A stretch of DNA of 13,170 bases from Elusimicrobiota bacterium. GTDB taxonomy: Bacteria > Elusimicrobiota > Elusimicrobia > UBA1565 > UBA9628. Shown in pieces: positions 5,766 through 13,170 of this stretch. The notes under the pieces were generated by a model. That model was not told the origin of the DNA, did no database searches, and saw only the letters and a list, made by a program, of their open reading frames with translations. Location of the stretch: positions 1 to 13,170 of the forward strand of contig JAQUNT010000017.1 in the NCBI GenBank assembly GCA_028717525.1. Reading direction: 5' to 3'. Made by a program: the position numbers and the translations under genes. How positions within the stretch are numbered: the first letter of the stretch is position 1; each line of letters starts with the position of its first letter.

Positions 5766-8700
5766 CGGATGATCGCTATCTTCTTGACCACGCTCTTGCT
5801 GCCCGGCGAGCTGATGACCACCAGGTAGCCCCCGGAGGCCAGGTCACGGCCGCTGCCGTTGCGGCCGTCCCACTGCAGCCGGCCCGAGCCGTCGCTGGAC
5901 ACGAGCTCGGCGGCCAGTTGGCCCGACGCCGTGTAGACGCGGATGGTGGCCAGCAGGGGCAGGTTGTCGAAGACGATGCCCGAGTCGGAGTTGCCCGAGC
6001 TGTAGGGCCGGCCCTCGTCCGGGTTGGGCCCGTTGGGCTTGAAGGGGTTGGGGTAGACGCGCGCGCTGCTCAGGTCGGCGGCCGCGCCTCCGGTGCCGAG
6101 AGCCACGATGGTGAAATGCGGAACGTCGATAGCGACGGTGCGGTTGACGGCGTCGATGACCGGCGCGCCCAGCGTGGACCAGCGCCCGGTGCTCTCCTCC
6201 AAGGACCGCGCCTGGAAGCCCGAGGCGCTCGCGGCGCCGGCCGGATAGGACAGGGTGACGACTGCCGCCGCATTGAGGTTGGCGCCGCAGTCCAGCAGGA
6301 CCCGCACCGCCGAGCCCGCGAGCCGGAAGCCCGCGGGCACCGCCGTGGAGATCTCGGGATTGCAGATCACCTTGACCGTCACGGTCGAAGCGCAGAGGGA
6401 TCCTGCCGGGAACAGTATCCGAGCCATGGGGTCGTCCGCTTCCGCGCCCGCGGCCGTGATGGTGTTGACGATCGCGTTGTTGATGGTCTGGTTCTTCTCA
6501 ACTTTCCCGTCCGCGAGGTTCTCGTCGATATCCGGCTCCGCGTGGTCCACCGTCACGGTGACGGCCGCGGGGGCCGTGTCGAGGACCCCCGCGGCGGAGA
6601 GGGCCGTGGCGCGCAGGTCATAGCTGCCCGGGGCCCAGCCCGTGACGTCCACGTGGATGAAAAATGGGCTGCTCAGCGCGGGGTTGGGGTGGATGGGGTC
6701 GGCGGGACTCAGGCTGGCCCAGTCCGACGAGCCCGAGGGCCGGTACTCGAAGAGGATCTGGCGAACCTGGTCCGGCGTCCCGGCCGCGAGCCTGGCCAGG
6801 ACGGTGATCCGGTTGCCCCAGACCCGCTTGCCCGACTCCGGCGTCGCGATGCTCGCGCGGACGCCCGCCAGAGTCCCGGTGGAAGGGGAGAGGGCGAGGA
6901 CGCCGCGGGTCTCCTCCACGCCGCAGCGATGCTTGGCGCGCAGGGCGAAGGCGTAGGCGGCGCTCGACGGCAGGACTCCGGTCGTCCAGGAGGTCTCGCC
7001 GGCGGTGAAGACCTGCAGAGGCGAGCCGTAATCGACGCTGCCCGTCCCGCCGTCGGTGTAAAGCCTGTACTCGACGACGCCTTCCGTGACCGAGGGGAGC
7101 CAGGACAGGGAGATGCGGCCGCCGTCCGCGGGGCCGGCGGCCAGGGAGTTCGGCGGCGCCGGGGTCGAGGCCGTGGTCTGCAGATGGACGACGGAATCGA
7201 ATCCCGTGGGCACCCCTCCGCCGCTGCGGTTGCGCACGCGGTAGTAGTAATCGGTGCAGCCCAGCAGGCCGCTGTCGCTGAAGCCGGTCGCCGCGCCCGT
7301 GAACAGGCCGGCGAAGGAGACGTTGTCCGTGGAACGCTCGACCTCGGCCGAAGTGCCGGCCGGGTTCGTGTTCAGGGACCAGGCGATGGTCGCGCTGGTC
7401 GCGTGGACCGCCGACGCGGCGGTGTTGGCCGGGGGCATGGCCAAGGTGTAGACCGTGGCCGCGGCCGAGAGGGGGCCCAGGCCGCTGACCCCGAGGCCGT
7501 TGACGAGGATGCCGTAGGCCGTGTTGGTGGCCAGGCCGGTCTGGAAGAACGACGGCGCGGCCGTGGCCGCGATGAGGACGGCCGGGTTGGAGGCCGGGTG
7601 CACGAGGTAGGAGTCGGCGTCCGGAGCCGCCGTCCAGCTCCAGGAGATCGACGAGACGCCCAGGGCCGCGCCCGCGGGGGTGCCGGGCGCTCCCGGCGCG
7701 GGCGGCAGGGTGGTCGTGGTCACCGCCGCGTCGAAGTCCGTAAAGCCGCCGTCGTTGGCCCGGACGCGCACGCGGAAGTAGTAGGCCGTGCGCGGTTCGA
7801 GCCCGGACGCCACAAACGCGCTCGTGGCCGCGCGCAAGCGCGCCGGGGCCGGGAAGGCCGGATCCACGTCGCGCCAGACCTCGTAGGCGGTGCCCGGCTC
7901 AGGGTTCCCGTTGGGCGACCAATCCAGGCTCACCGCGGCCGAGCTCGCCGCGAGCACCGCGGTCCCCGATGGGGGGAAGGCCCGGGTCACCGTGCTGCCC
8001 AGGCTCACGAAGAGGCTGCTCGACCCGGAGGCGCTCCGGGCCTGCACCTGGAATTGGTGCGTGGTGTTGGGCTGCAGGGCCGGCCCGGCCCCGCCCGTCC
8101 CGAACCAGGCCCCCAGCTCGTACGTCGTCGAGGTGAAGTTCACCGTGGCGAAGCCGTCCGTCGACACCCGGCAGAGGTACAGCGTGCTGGGGCCGTTGCC
8201 CCCGCTCGTCCAGGCCACCGCCGCGCTCGAGAACCCCACACCCACGAACGTCGTCGGCGCGGTCCCGGGGGAGAGCAGCAGGGTCATGGTCGAGGGCAGC
8301 GCCACCCAATCCGTGCTCGTCCCGTTGTACCCCGTCGCCCGCGCCCGGAAGTAGTAGGTGGTGTCCGCCTGCAGCCCGCCGAAGGTCGCGTAAGAGTTGC
8401 GCGTCTGGCTCGAGGCGTTGACGCTGGAGAACGAGTCCGTCGAGATCTGCGCCGTGTTGAGCGCCCCGGGGCCGTTGCCGCTCCAGTTGGCCGTGACGGC
8501 GCCGGCCGTCACCGCGCTCGGCGCGCCGGGCACGGGGGCGGCCGCCATGGTCGCCGTCGCCTCCAGCACCGACCAGGCCGTCCCCGTCCCCGCCCAGTTC
8601 ACGGCCTGCACCCGCAGGTGGTAGGTCGTGTTCCCCAGCAGGCCGAAGAAGGTCGCTCCCGAGTTCAGGGTGGCGCTCGACGCGCTCACCGTGACGAAGC

Positions 8701-11700
8701 CGTCGCTGGAGGCCTGGGCCAGATAGCGCGCGCCCGGAGGGTTGGCCCCGGTCGTCCAGGCGAGGGAAGCCGAGGTCGTGAAGACCCCGGTCAAGGCTGC
8801 GGTCGGAGCCTCCGCCCACGTCGGGCTCGCGGCGGCCAGGGCGTAGTCGCTCGGCCGACTCCAGCCCTCGGCGCGCACCCGCATATAGTATGTCGTGTCC
8901 GGCGCCAAGGACGAGAAGGCGGCCGAGGTCATCAGGGTCCGGCTGGTCACGTTCACCGTGGCGAAGCCGTCCGTGGAGATCTGCGCCCCGTACCAGGTCC
9001 AGCGCGGGTTGCCCGAATCGCTCCAGCTCAGGGTCGCGGTGGTCAAGCCCAGCTCCGCCCAGGGCTCCCCCGGCACCGCGGTCAGCGTCGCGGTGGCCGC
9101 GGACACGGCCCAGCCCGCCAAGTGCCCGGCCTGGTTGACCGCGCCCACGCGCAGGTAGAAAGTCGTGTCCGCGGCCAGGCCGTAGAAGGTGGCCGCGGCC
9201 ATCAAGGTCTCGCTGCCGGCGTTGATCGTGGCGAAGCCGTCCGTCGAGACCTGCGCCAGATAGCGCGTCCAGGGCGGATTGCCTCCGACGCCCCAGCTCA
9301 CGCTCAGCGAGGAGAGCCGGACCTCGCCGATGTCGGGTCCCAGCGGCAGGGCGGCCCAGGTCACGGTCGAGCCGAGCGGGACGTCCGCGCTGCTCGCCCC
9401 GGAGGCGCTCTGGGCCCGGACCTGGAAGTAGTGCGTGGTGTCGGGCTGCAGGGCCGGCCCGGCCCCGCCCGCCCCGAACCAGGCTTCCAGCGCGTAGGTC
9501 GTGGACGCGAACTTCACCGTGGCGAAGTCGTTCGTCGACACGCTGCAGACGTACTGCGTGCCGGGCCCGTTGCCCCCGCTCGTCCAGGCCACCACCGCGC
9601 TCGAGAAGGCCACCGTCGCGAAAGTCGTCCCGGCCATCCCGGGGGCGAGCAGCTTGGTCATGGTCGAGGGCAGCACCGTCCAGTCGGTGCTCTGCCCGTC
9701 GTAACCGGTGGCGCGCACCCGGAAGTAATAGGTGGTGTCCGCCTGCAGCCCGCCGAAGGCCGCGAAGGAGTTGCGCGTCTGGCTCGAGGCGTTGACGCTG
9801 GAGAAGTCGTCCGTCGAGATCTGGACCGTGTTGAGCGCGCCGGGACCGTTGCCGCTCCAGTTGGCCGTCACGGCGCCGGCCGTCACGCCGCTCGGCGCGC
9901 CGGGCACCGGCGCGGCCGCCCTGGTCGCCGTCGCCTCCAGGACCGACCAGTCCGAACCCGTCCCCGCCCAGTTCACGGCCTGCGCCCGCAGGTAGTAGGT
10001 CGTGCTGCCCAGCAGGCCGAAGAAGGTGGCGCCAGGCTCCAAAGTGGCGCTCGACGCGCTCACCGTGGCGAATCCGTCCGTGGAGGCCTGGGCCAGGTAG
10101 CGCGTCCCGACGGGGTTGGCCCCGGTCGTCCAGGAGAACGACGCCGAGGTCGCGTAGACCCCGGTCAGCGCCGCCGCCGGAGCCTCCGCCAAGGTCGCGG
10201 CGGCGGCCGCGCTCCAGCCCGCCAGGATCCCGCTCCCGCTCAGCGCGGCCACCCGCAGGTAGTAGGTCGTGTTCGCGTCCAGGCCGTAGAACGTGGCCCC
10301 CCGGCTCAGGGTCGTGGTCGCCAGGTTCAGCGTCGCGAAGCTGTCCGTGGAGATCTGCGCCAAGTACCGCGTCCAGGCCGGGTTGCCGCCGGAGGCCCAG
10401 GTCAAGGTCAAGGAGGAGACCCGCACCGGCCCGGCGGCCGCCGCCGCGGGCACGGCCGCCAAAGTGATCGTGGAGGCCGGGACCGCGCTGGCGTAGCTGT
10501 AGGCCGCGCCGTAGAGGGCCCCCACGCGCAGGTAGTAGGTGGTGTCGTAAGCCAGGCCCTGGGGCGAGAGCATGCTCGCGGAGCCGTCGGCGGTCTTGGA
10601 GGTTATGGCCCCGGAGAAGTCCGCGGCCAGCGCGGCCTCGGCGGAGTAGCCGTCCGACGCCACCGGCGAGAAGGAGAGGGTGACGCTCGAGCCGTTGACC
10701 GCGGCCACGGAGACCGAGCCCGGCGCGGACAAGGACTTGGAGGCCTCGGCGGTGTCGCCGTAGGAGCCCTGGTTGGCGCGGCTGCCGTTGGGGCTGGGCT
10801 CCAGGTCATAGGACTCGGACGGGTCGGCGGCGTCGATCGTGGGCGAGACGACCCCGTCCGACACGAAGCTCCGGGTCTGCGGGTCGTAGCGCCCCTGCTT
10901 CGAGCGCGGATGGAAGTCCTCGACCCCGGCGGAGGGATCGTACCAGAGGGGCTGGGCGAACCGCGAATTCGCGTCCTTGCCCGCCAGCTGCCAATTCGCG
11001 GGGGTGAAAGACATGCCCCAGATGAAGTAAGGGTCGGCGCTCGAGCCGGCCCAATCGTTGTAATCCGGGCCGGGGCTGGAGAAGATGTCCGCGGCGAGGC
11101 TGGCGGAGGAGCCGGAGATGGTCCAGGAACTGTGGAAGATGTTGTTCTTGATCGTGACGGCGGAGTTCGCGAGCTGGAACAGATAGGCGTTGGTCAGACC
11201 GGTGCCCGTGGAGTTGACGTCGTTGAACCGGAAGCCGCTGTCCGCGGCGCCGGAAAAGTAAGCTGACACAACCGAGCCGCCCGTGACCAGGCCGGGCTGA
11301 TTGATGCGGTTGTGGTGGAAGTCGATCCCGGACACGCTGTTCGCGTAGAGCCCGTAGGTGGTCCGGCCCGTGATGTCCGCGCCCGAGCGGTAGTAGATGC
11401 CGTTGTTGTAGAATGCGCCCCCGGTGACGAGGCCGTCCAGGTAGATCCCATAGGTATCCCAGCCGGCGTTGGCCGAGAGCAGGACGGTGTTGGAGGCGAC
11501 GATGACCTGGGCGCCGGAGCTCTGCGCGCCGATGGAGATCCCGTAGCGGGCTCCGGCCTCGACCGTATTGCCGGAAAGTCGGATGACGCCCCCGTTGCCG
11601 GCATCGAGCCGGATTCCGCAGCCCTGCGCGCCGCCTGCGAACCGGCAGGCCGCGACGGCGGCGTCTTGGCAGCCCGAGATGGAGAGGGCCGTGGCGCCCC

Positions 11701-13170
11701 GGACGCTGCTGGAGGCGGCACTCACCCCCGCTCCGGAGAGGCGCGCGCCTTCGGCGTCCCGCACCGTTATGCTCGATCCGGACAGGACGCTCCAGCTGGA
11801 GAGGGCTATCCCTGCCGCGACGATATGGCCCGCTTCGTCGACGATATTGACGCTGGAAAGCGTGACGAAGGCGGAGGAAGCCGTGATCCCGTAGGAGAGG
11901 GAGGCGGCCGGGACCACGGATATCCCCTGGATGGTGACGGAGTCGTTGAGCACGCGGAAACCGGCCAGGGTCGACGGCGGGGGGCTGACCACCGGCGCGG
12001 AGCTCACGAAGCTCGGGTCGGACATGATGGAGAGGCGCCAGCCGCCGTTGACGAAGCCTTGGACGATGACTTCCTGCTCATAGGTCTGCGTGTCCCGGAT
12101 CACCACGCAGGTGTCCCCGGTCAAGGCCTTGGGCAGGGAGTCCAGCGCGGCCTGGATCCCGGCGAAGTCCCGGGACGCGTCCAGCTTGACGCTGACCTCT
12201 GTTGAGCAGCCCGCGGGCACGTCTCCGAACGGGGTGGCCGTGCCCAGGCCGGTGTAATTGACCGCGCCCCGCCGGTTCAGGCTTCCCACGCGGAGGTGAT
12301 AGGGCAGGCCCTGCAGGCCGGACACGGTCAAGGTCGCCAAGGCCACGCCCGCGGACCGGCTGGAGATGACGGACCCGGAGAAATCCGAGGCCAAGGAGGC
12401 TTCCAGGACGTATCCCTCCGCGGTCATGGAGGAGGCCTCAGGCGGGCTGGCCGGGTGCGGAGCCCAGTTGGCTATGATGCTGGCCGCCCGGACCTTGTAG
12501 ACCTGAGGCGCCCGGACGGGGAGGGCCAAGGTCGCGGTCGCCTCGGCCACGTCCCAAGAGGTCCGCGTCCCGCCATGGTTGACCGCGGCCACGCGCAGAT
12601 AATAGGTCGTGTTGGGGTCCAGGCCGTAGAAGGTCGCCCCGGTCTCGAGCGTGGCGCTGGTCAGGTTCACGGTCGCGAAATCGTCGGTCGAGATGTCGGC
12701 GAGGTAGCGCGTCCACGGCGGATTGTCCGCAGGGCCCCAAGCCAAGGTCAGCGACGAGATCTGCACATCCAGCGCCGTGGCCCCGGAGGGCGGCATGGCC
12801 AAGGTCGCGGTCGAGCCCGCGCTGGTGAACGAGCCGGCCGCATCCGTGGAGACCCGGGCATAATAGGTCGTGTCGGGGCTCAAGGCCGGGCCCTCGCCGC
12901 CCGTGCCGAAGACGACCGGGGAACCCAGAGTCATGGAGGTCAGATTGACCGTCGCGAACGCGTCGGTCGAAAGACTCGCGTAGAACGGCGTGCCGCCGGT
13001 GAAATCGTGGGTCCAGGAGACGGTGAGGCTGGAAGTCCCGACGCCGGAGAGCCCGGCCGTCCCGAAAGAGCCGGCGGGCAGGGTCTTGGTCGACTCCGCG
13101 GCGGAGAAGGCCGTAGTGATCACGTTGTGGTTGACGGCGGCGACCTGCAGAGAATAGGCGGTGTCGGCGC
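5762..13170 (-). CDS. giant multi-FN3 surface protein with beta-helix and C-terminal sorting domain (N-terminus outside window)
   Basis: The frame is open to the right edge (first whole codon at 13168), so the start and any signal peptide lie outside the window; at least 2468 residues are visible. GTG at 13123 is only an internal valine codon within an FN3 module. Residue numbers here count from that codon. Order: the end of one FN3 module, FN3 modules at about 16-297, a right-handed beta-helix at about 305-796, fourteen FN3 modules at about 798-2084, an Ig-like region at 2085-2193, a ZU5-like domain at about 2228-2342, and a C-terminal sorting-type domain at 2354-2453. FN3 marks are the B-strand Trp, an STDxFATVN strand and [DN]TTYYxRV. 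The role is probably cell-surface or extracellular (adhesin, carbohydrate or matrix binding, or appendage), but no catalytic residues are assigned. It is coupled to the PorV-like gene downstream, which fits type IX-like export. Confidence 0.92.
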   Translation of the reverse strand, partial: ADTAYSLQVAAVNHNVITTAFSAAESTKTLPAGSFGTAGLSGVGTSSLTVSWTHDFTGGTPFYASLSTDAFATVNLTSMTLGSPVVFGTGGEGPALSPDTTYYARVSTDAAGSFTSAGSTATLAMPPSGATALDVQISSLTLAWGPADNPPWTRYLADISTDDFATVNLTSATLETGATFYGLDPNTTYYLRVAAVNHGGTRTSWDVAEATATLALPVRAPQVYKVRAASIIANWAPHPASPPEASSMTAEGYVLEASLASDFSGSVISSRSAGVALATLTVSGLQGLPYHLRVGSLNRRGAVNYTGLGTATPFGDVPAGCSTEVSVKLDASRDFAGIQAALDSLPKALTGDTCVVIRDTQTYEQEVIVQGFVNGGWRLSIMSDPSFVSSAPVVSPPPSTLAGFRVLNDSVTIQGISVVPAASLSYGITASSAFVTLSSVNIVDEAGHIVAAGIALSSWSVLSGSSITVRDAEGARLSGAGVSAASSSVRGATALSISGCQDAAVAACRFAGGAQGCGIRLDAGNGGVIRLSGNTVEAGARYGISIGAQSSGAQVIVASNTVLLSANAGWDTYGIYLDGLVTGGAFYNNGIYYRSGADITGRTTYGLYANSVSGIDFHHNRINQPGLVTGGSVVSAYFSGAADSGFRFNDVNSTGTGLTNAYLFQLANSAVTIKNNIFHSSWTISGSSASLAADIFSSPGPDYNDWAGSSADPYFIWGMSFTPANWQLAGKDANSRFAQPLWYDPSAGVEDFHPRSKQGRYDPQTRSFVSDGVVSPTIDAADPSESYDLEPSPNGSRANQGSYGDTAEASKSLSAPGSVSVAAVNGSSVTLSFSPVASDGYSAEAALAADFSGAITSKTADGSASMLSPQGLAYDTTYYLRVGALYGAAYSYASAVPASTITLAAVPAAAAAGPVRVSSLTLTWASGGNPAWTRYLAQISTDSFATLNLATTTLSRGATFYGLDANTTYYLRVAALSGSGILAGWSAAAAATLAEAPAAALTGVYATSASFSWTTGANPVGTRYLAQASTDGFATVSASSATLEPGATFFGLLGSTTYYLRAQAVNWAGTGSDWSVLEATATRAAAPVPGAPSGVTAGAVTANWSGNGPGALNTVQISTDDFSSVNASSQTRNSFAAFGGLQADTTYYFRVRATGYDGQSTDWTVLPSTMTKLLAPGMAGTTFATVAFSSAVVAWTSGGNGPGTQYVCSVSTNDFATVKFASTTYALEAWFGAGGAGPALQPDTTHYFQVRAQSASGASSADVPLGSTVTWAALPLGPDIGEVRLSSLSVSWGVGGNPPWTRYLAQVSTDGFATINAGSETLMAAATFYGLAADTTFYLRVGAVNQAGHLAGWAVSAATATLTAVPGEPWAELGLTTATLSWSDSGNPRWTWYGAQISTDGFATVNVTSRTLMTSAAFSSLAPDTTYYMRVRAEGWSRPSDYALAAASPTWAEAPTAALTGVFTTSASLAWTTGANPPGARYLAQASSDGFVTVSASSATLNSGATFFGLLGNTTYHLRVQAVNWAGTGTAWSVLEATATMAAAPVPGAPSAVTAGAVTANWSGNGPGALNTAQISTDSFSSVNASSQTRNSYATFGGLQADTTYYFRARATGYNGTSTDWVALPSTMTLLLSPGTAPTTFVGVGFSSAAVAWTSGGNGPSTLYLCRVSTDGFATVNFTSTTYELGAWFGTGGAGPALQPNTTHQFQVQARSASGSSSLFVSLGSTVTRAFPPSGTAVLAASSAAVSLDWSPNGNPEPGTAYEVWRDVDPAFPAPARLRAATSAFVASGLEPRTAYYFRVRVRANDGGFTDFDAAVTTTTLPPAPGAPGTPAGAALGVSSISWSWTAAPDADSYLVHPASNPAVLIAATAAPSFFQTGLATNTAYGILVNGLGVSGLGPLSAAATVYTLAMPPANTAASAVHATSATIAWSLNTNPAGTSAEVERSTDNVSFAGLFTGAATGFSDSGLLGCTDYYYRVRNRSGGGVPTGFDSVVHLQTTASTPAPPNSLAAGPADGGRISLSWLPSVTEGVVEYRLYTDGGTGSVDYGSPLQVFTAGETSWTTGVLPSSAAYAFALRAKHRCGVEETRGVLALSPSTGTLAGVRASIATPESGKRVWGNRITVLARLAAGTPDQVRQILFEYRPSGSSDWASLSPADPIHPNPALSSPFFIHVDVTGWAPGSYDLRATALSAAGVLDTAPAAVTVTVDHAEPDIDENLADGKVEKNQTINNAIVNTITAAGAEADDPMARILFPAGSLCASTVTVKVICNPEISTAVPAGFRLAGSAVRVLLDCGANLNAAAVVTLSYPAGAASASGFQARSLEESTGRWSTLGAPVIDAVNRTVAIDVPHFTIVALGTGGAAADLSSARVYPNPFKPNGPNPDEGRPYSSGNSDSGIVFDNLPLLATIRVYTASGQLAAELVSSDGSGRLQWDGRNGSGRDLASGGYLVVISSPGSKSVVKKIAIIR
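5765..6064 (-). other. C-terminal type IX-like / FlgD-Ig-like sorting domain of the giant protein
   Basis: The last 100 residues begin ARVYPNPFKPNG, continue with TIRVYTASGQLAAEL and LQWDGRNGSGRDLASGGYL, and end SVVKKIAIIR. This is the layout of the Por-secretion (T9SS) C-terminal domain and of FlgD-Ig-like tails: a YPNPF opening, an Ig-like fold, the WDGRN turn, the GGY strand and a basic last strand. In Bacteroidota such domains direct outer-membrane export and are often cleaved. Function here is by analogy. Confidence 0.75.
6089..6871 (-). other. Ig-like region and ZU5-like domain before the sorting domain
   Basis: Residues 2085-2193 (numbering from the GTG at 13123) look like a bacterial Ig-like domain: GKRVWGNRITVLARL, then VDVTGWAPGSYDLRATAL. 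After a polar linker, residues 2228-2342 show a ZU5-like pattern: ARILFPAGSL, TVTVKVIC, AVRVLLDCGANLNAAAVVTL, WSTLG and finally IDVPHFTIVALG. Cysteines 2244, 2254 and 2279 lie in this domain. It probably acts as a spacer or folding unit next to the outer-membrane anchor. The domain names rest on pattern recognition only. Confidence 0.5.
7979..8809 (-). repeat. FN3 triplet, copy 2 of the 1377-base-offset duplication
   Basis: Residues 1439-1715 hold three modules that match residues 980-1258 module by module at a constant shift of 459 residues, which is exactly 1377 bases, over the first two modules. Compared by eye, the first module differs at about 17 of 90 residues and the second at about 11 of 89. 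The region 8344-8580 matches 9721-9957 at about nine bases in ten. Confidence 0.85.
9350..10186 (-). repeat. FN3 triplet, copy 1 of the 1377-base-offset duplication
   Basis: Residues 980-1258 are three modules with recognisable openings: APAAALTGVYATSAS, APVPGAPSGVTAGAVTANW, and FSSAVVAWTSGGNGPGTQY. Each has a partner in the same order at 7979-8809. The third module type is longer, with an extra GxGGxGPALQP loop before the F strand, and the same loop recurs in the module at residues 16-110. Confidence 0.85.
10736..12211 (-). other. right-handed parallel beta-helix (pectin-lyase-like) region of the giant protein
   Basis: Residues about 305-796 begin with the usual entry of such folds (SRDFAGIQAALDSLP, then TCVVIRDTQTYEQEVIV). 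They continue with short coils rich in Gly, Asn, Val and Ile, for example VIRLSGNTVEAGARYGISIG, IVASNTVLLS, GAFYNNGIYY, GIDFHHNRINQPG and VTIKNNIFHS. The region ends with SPTIDAADPSES and EPSPNGSRANQGSYGDTAEA, a variant of the closing motif DAGDP...EPxPNGxRxNxGxYG common in beta-helix surface proteins. No lyase catalytic set is evident, so a binding or structural role is as likely as an enzymatic one. Confidence 0.8.
12233..13170 (-). repeat. N-terminal FN3 modules before the beta-helix (array continues past the edge)
   Basis: The edge cuts a module whose end reads DTAYSLQVAAVNHN and STKTLPAG. Three complete modules follow at about residues 16-110, 111-201 and 202-297. The first has the GxGGEGPALSP loop of the long subtype. 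The second (NPPWTRYLADISTDDFATVN) matches the subtype at residues 890 and 1259. The third (EASLASDFSGSVISS) is close to the first module after the beta-helix. Confidence 0.8.

Larger units (their letters stand above)
6872..10732 (-). repeat. central array of fourteen FN3 modules
   Basis: Fourteen modules of about 89-100 residues follow each other with almost no linker. Approximate starts (residues from the GTG at 13123) are 798, 890, 980, 1071, 1159, 1259, 1350, 1439, 1529, 1618, 1717, 1807, 1896 and 1986. Those from 890 to 1715 are closely related and share STDxFATVN and [DN]TT[YFH] strands. The four after 1716 are more diverged from each other, which suggests an older part of the array next to the C-terminus. 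Subtypes recur in a fixed order. Confidence 0.85.

Noticed and set aside
6872..10732. CRISPR array or non-coding tandem repeat
   Set aside because: The repetition is of about 270-300 base coding modules that keep frame and FN3 pattern, with no short identical repeats separated by unique spacers.
5918..11266. A 1782-codon open frame on the plus strand opposite the giant protein gene
   Set aside because: It is rich in Arg, Gly, Ala and Pro with no domain pattern. It exists because the minus-strand gene is GC-rich and avoids the codons that would read as stops on the other strand. The minus frame gives well-formed FN3 and beta-helix domains.
13121..13123. GTG at 13123 as the start of the giant protein
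   Set aside because: The frame continues upstream to the window edge with FN3 sequence (DTAYSLQVAAVNHN), so the GTG is internal.

Overview
The window is very GC-rich, gene-dense bacterial DNA with two blocks of opposite orientation that meet near position 2905. Abundant FN3 modules carrying an 'STDxFATVNxTS' strand, a PorV-like barrel protein and a C-terminal 'YPNPF ... GGYL ... KK-IIR' tail together suggest a Gram-negative bacterium, most likely Elusimicrobiota or a relative with an FCB-type cell surface. This placement is an inference from protein style only.

Plus strand, 1-2900. The 3' part of proC (proline biosynthesis) is followed after one base by rnd (RNase D), probably one operon. 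A short intergenic stretch with a perfect 19-base palindrome and a second hairpin comes next. Then there is an unrecognised secreted protein with five cysteines in its mature part, and a doubtful 65-residue membrane ORF that may be the remains of a frameshifted gene.

Minus strand, 13170-2910, reading right to left. A giant secreted protein, cut by the right edge (at least 2468 residues), is followed with an ATGA stop/start overlap by a PorV/PorQ-family outer-membrane barrel protein fused to a TPR domain. After 30 bases comes a sodium:solute symporter. The giant protein holds three complete FN3 modules plus part of a fourth, a right-handed parallel beta-helix, fourteen more FN3 modules, an Ig-like region, a ZU5-like domain and a T9SS/FlgD-type C-terminal sorting domain.

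In Bacteroidota, PorV is the outer-membrane partner that receives type IX cargo carrying such C-terminal domains. The cargo-PorV pairing here is therefore the most interesting feature of the window: it looks like a surface adhesin or appendage with a dedicated, translationally coupled outer-membrane partner. The FN3 array also records its own growth, through a block repeated at a 1377-base offset, a recurrent order of module subtypes, and two sister modules bracketing the beta-helix.
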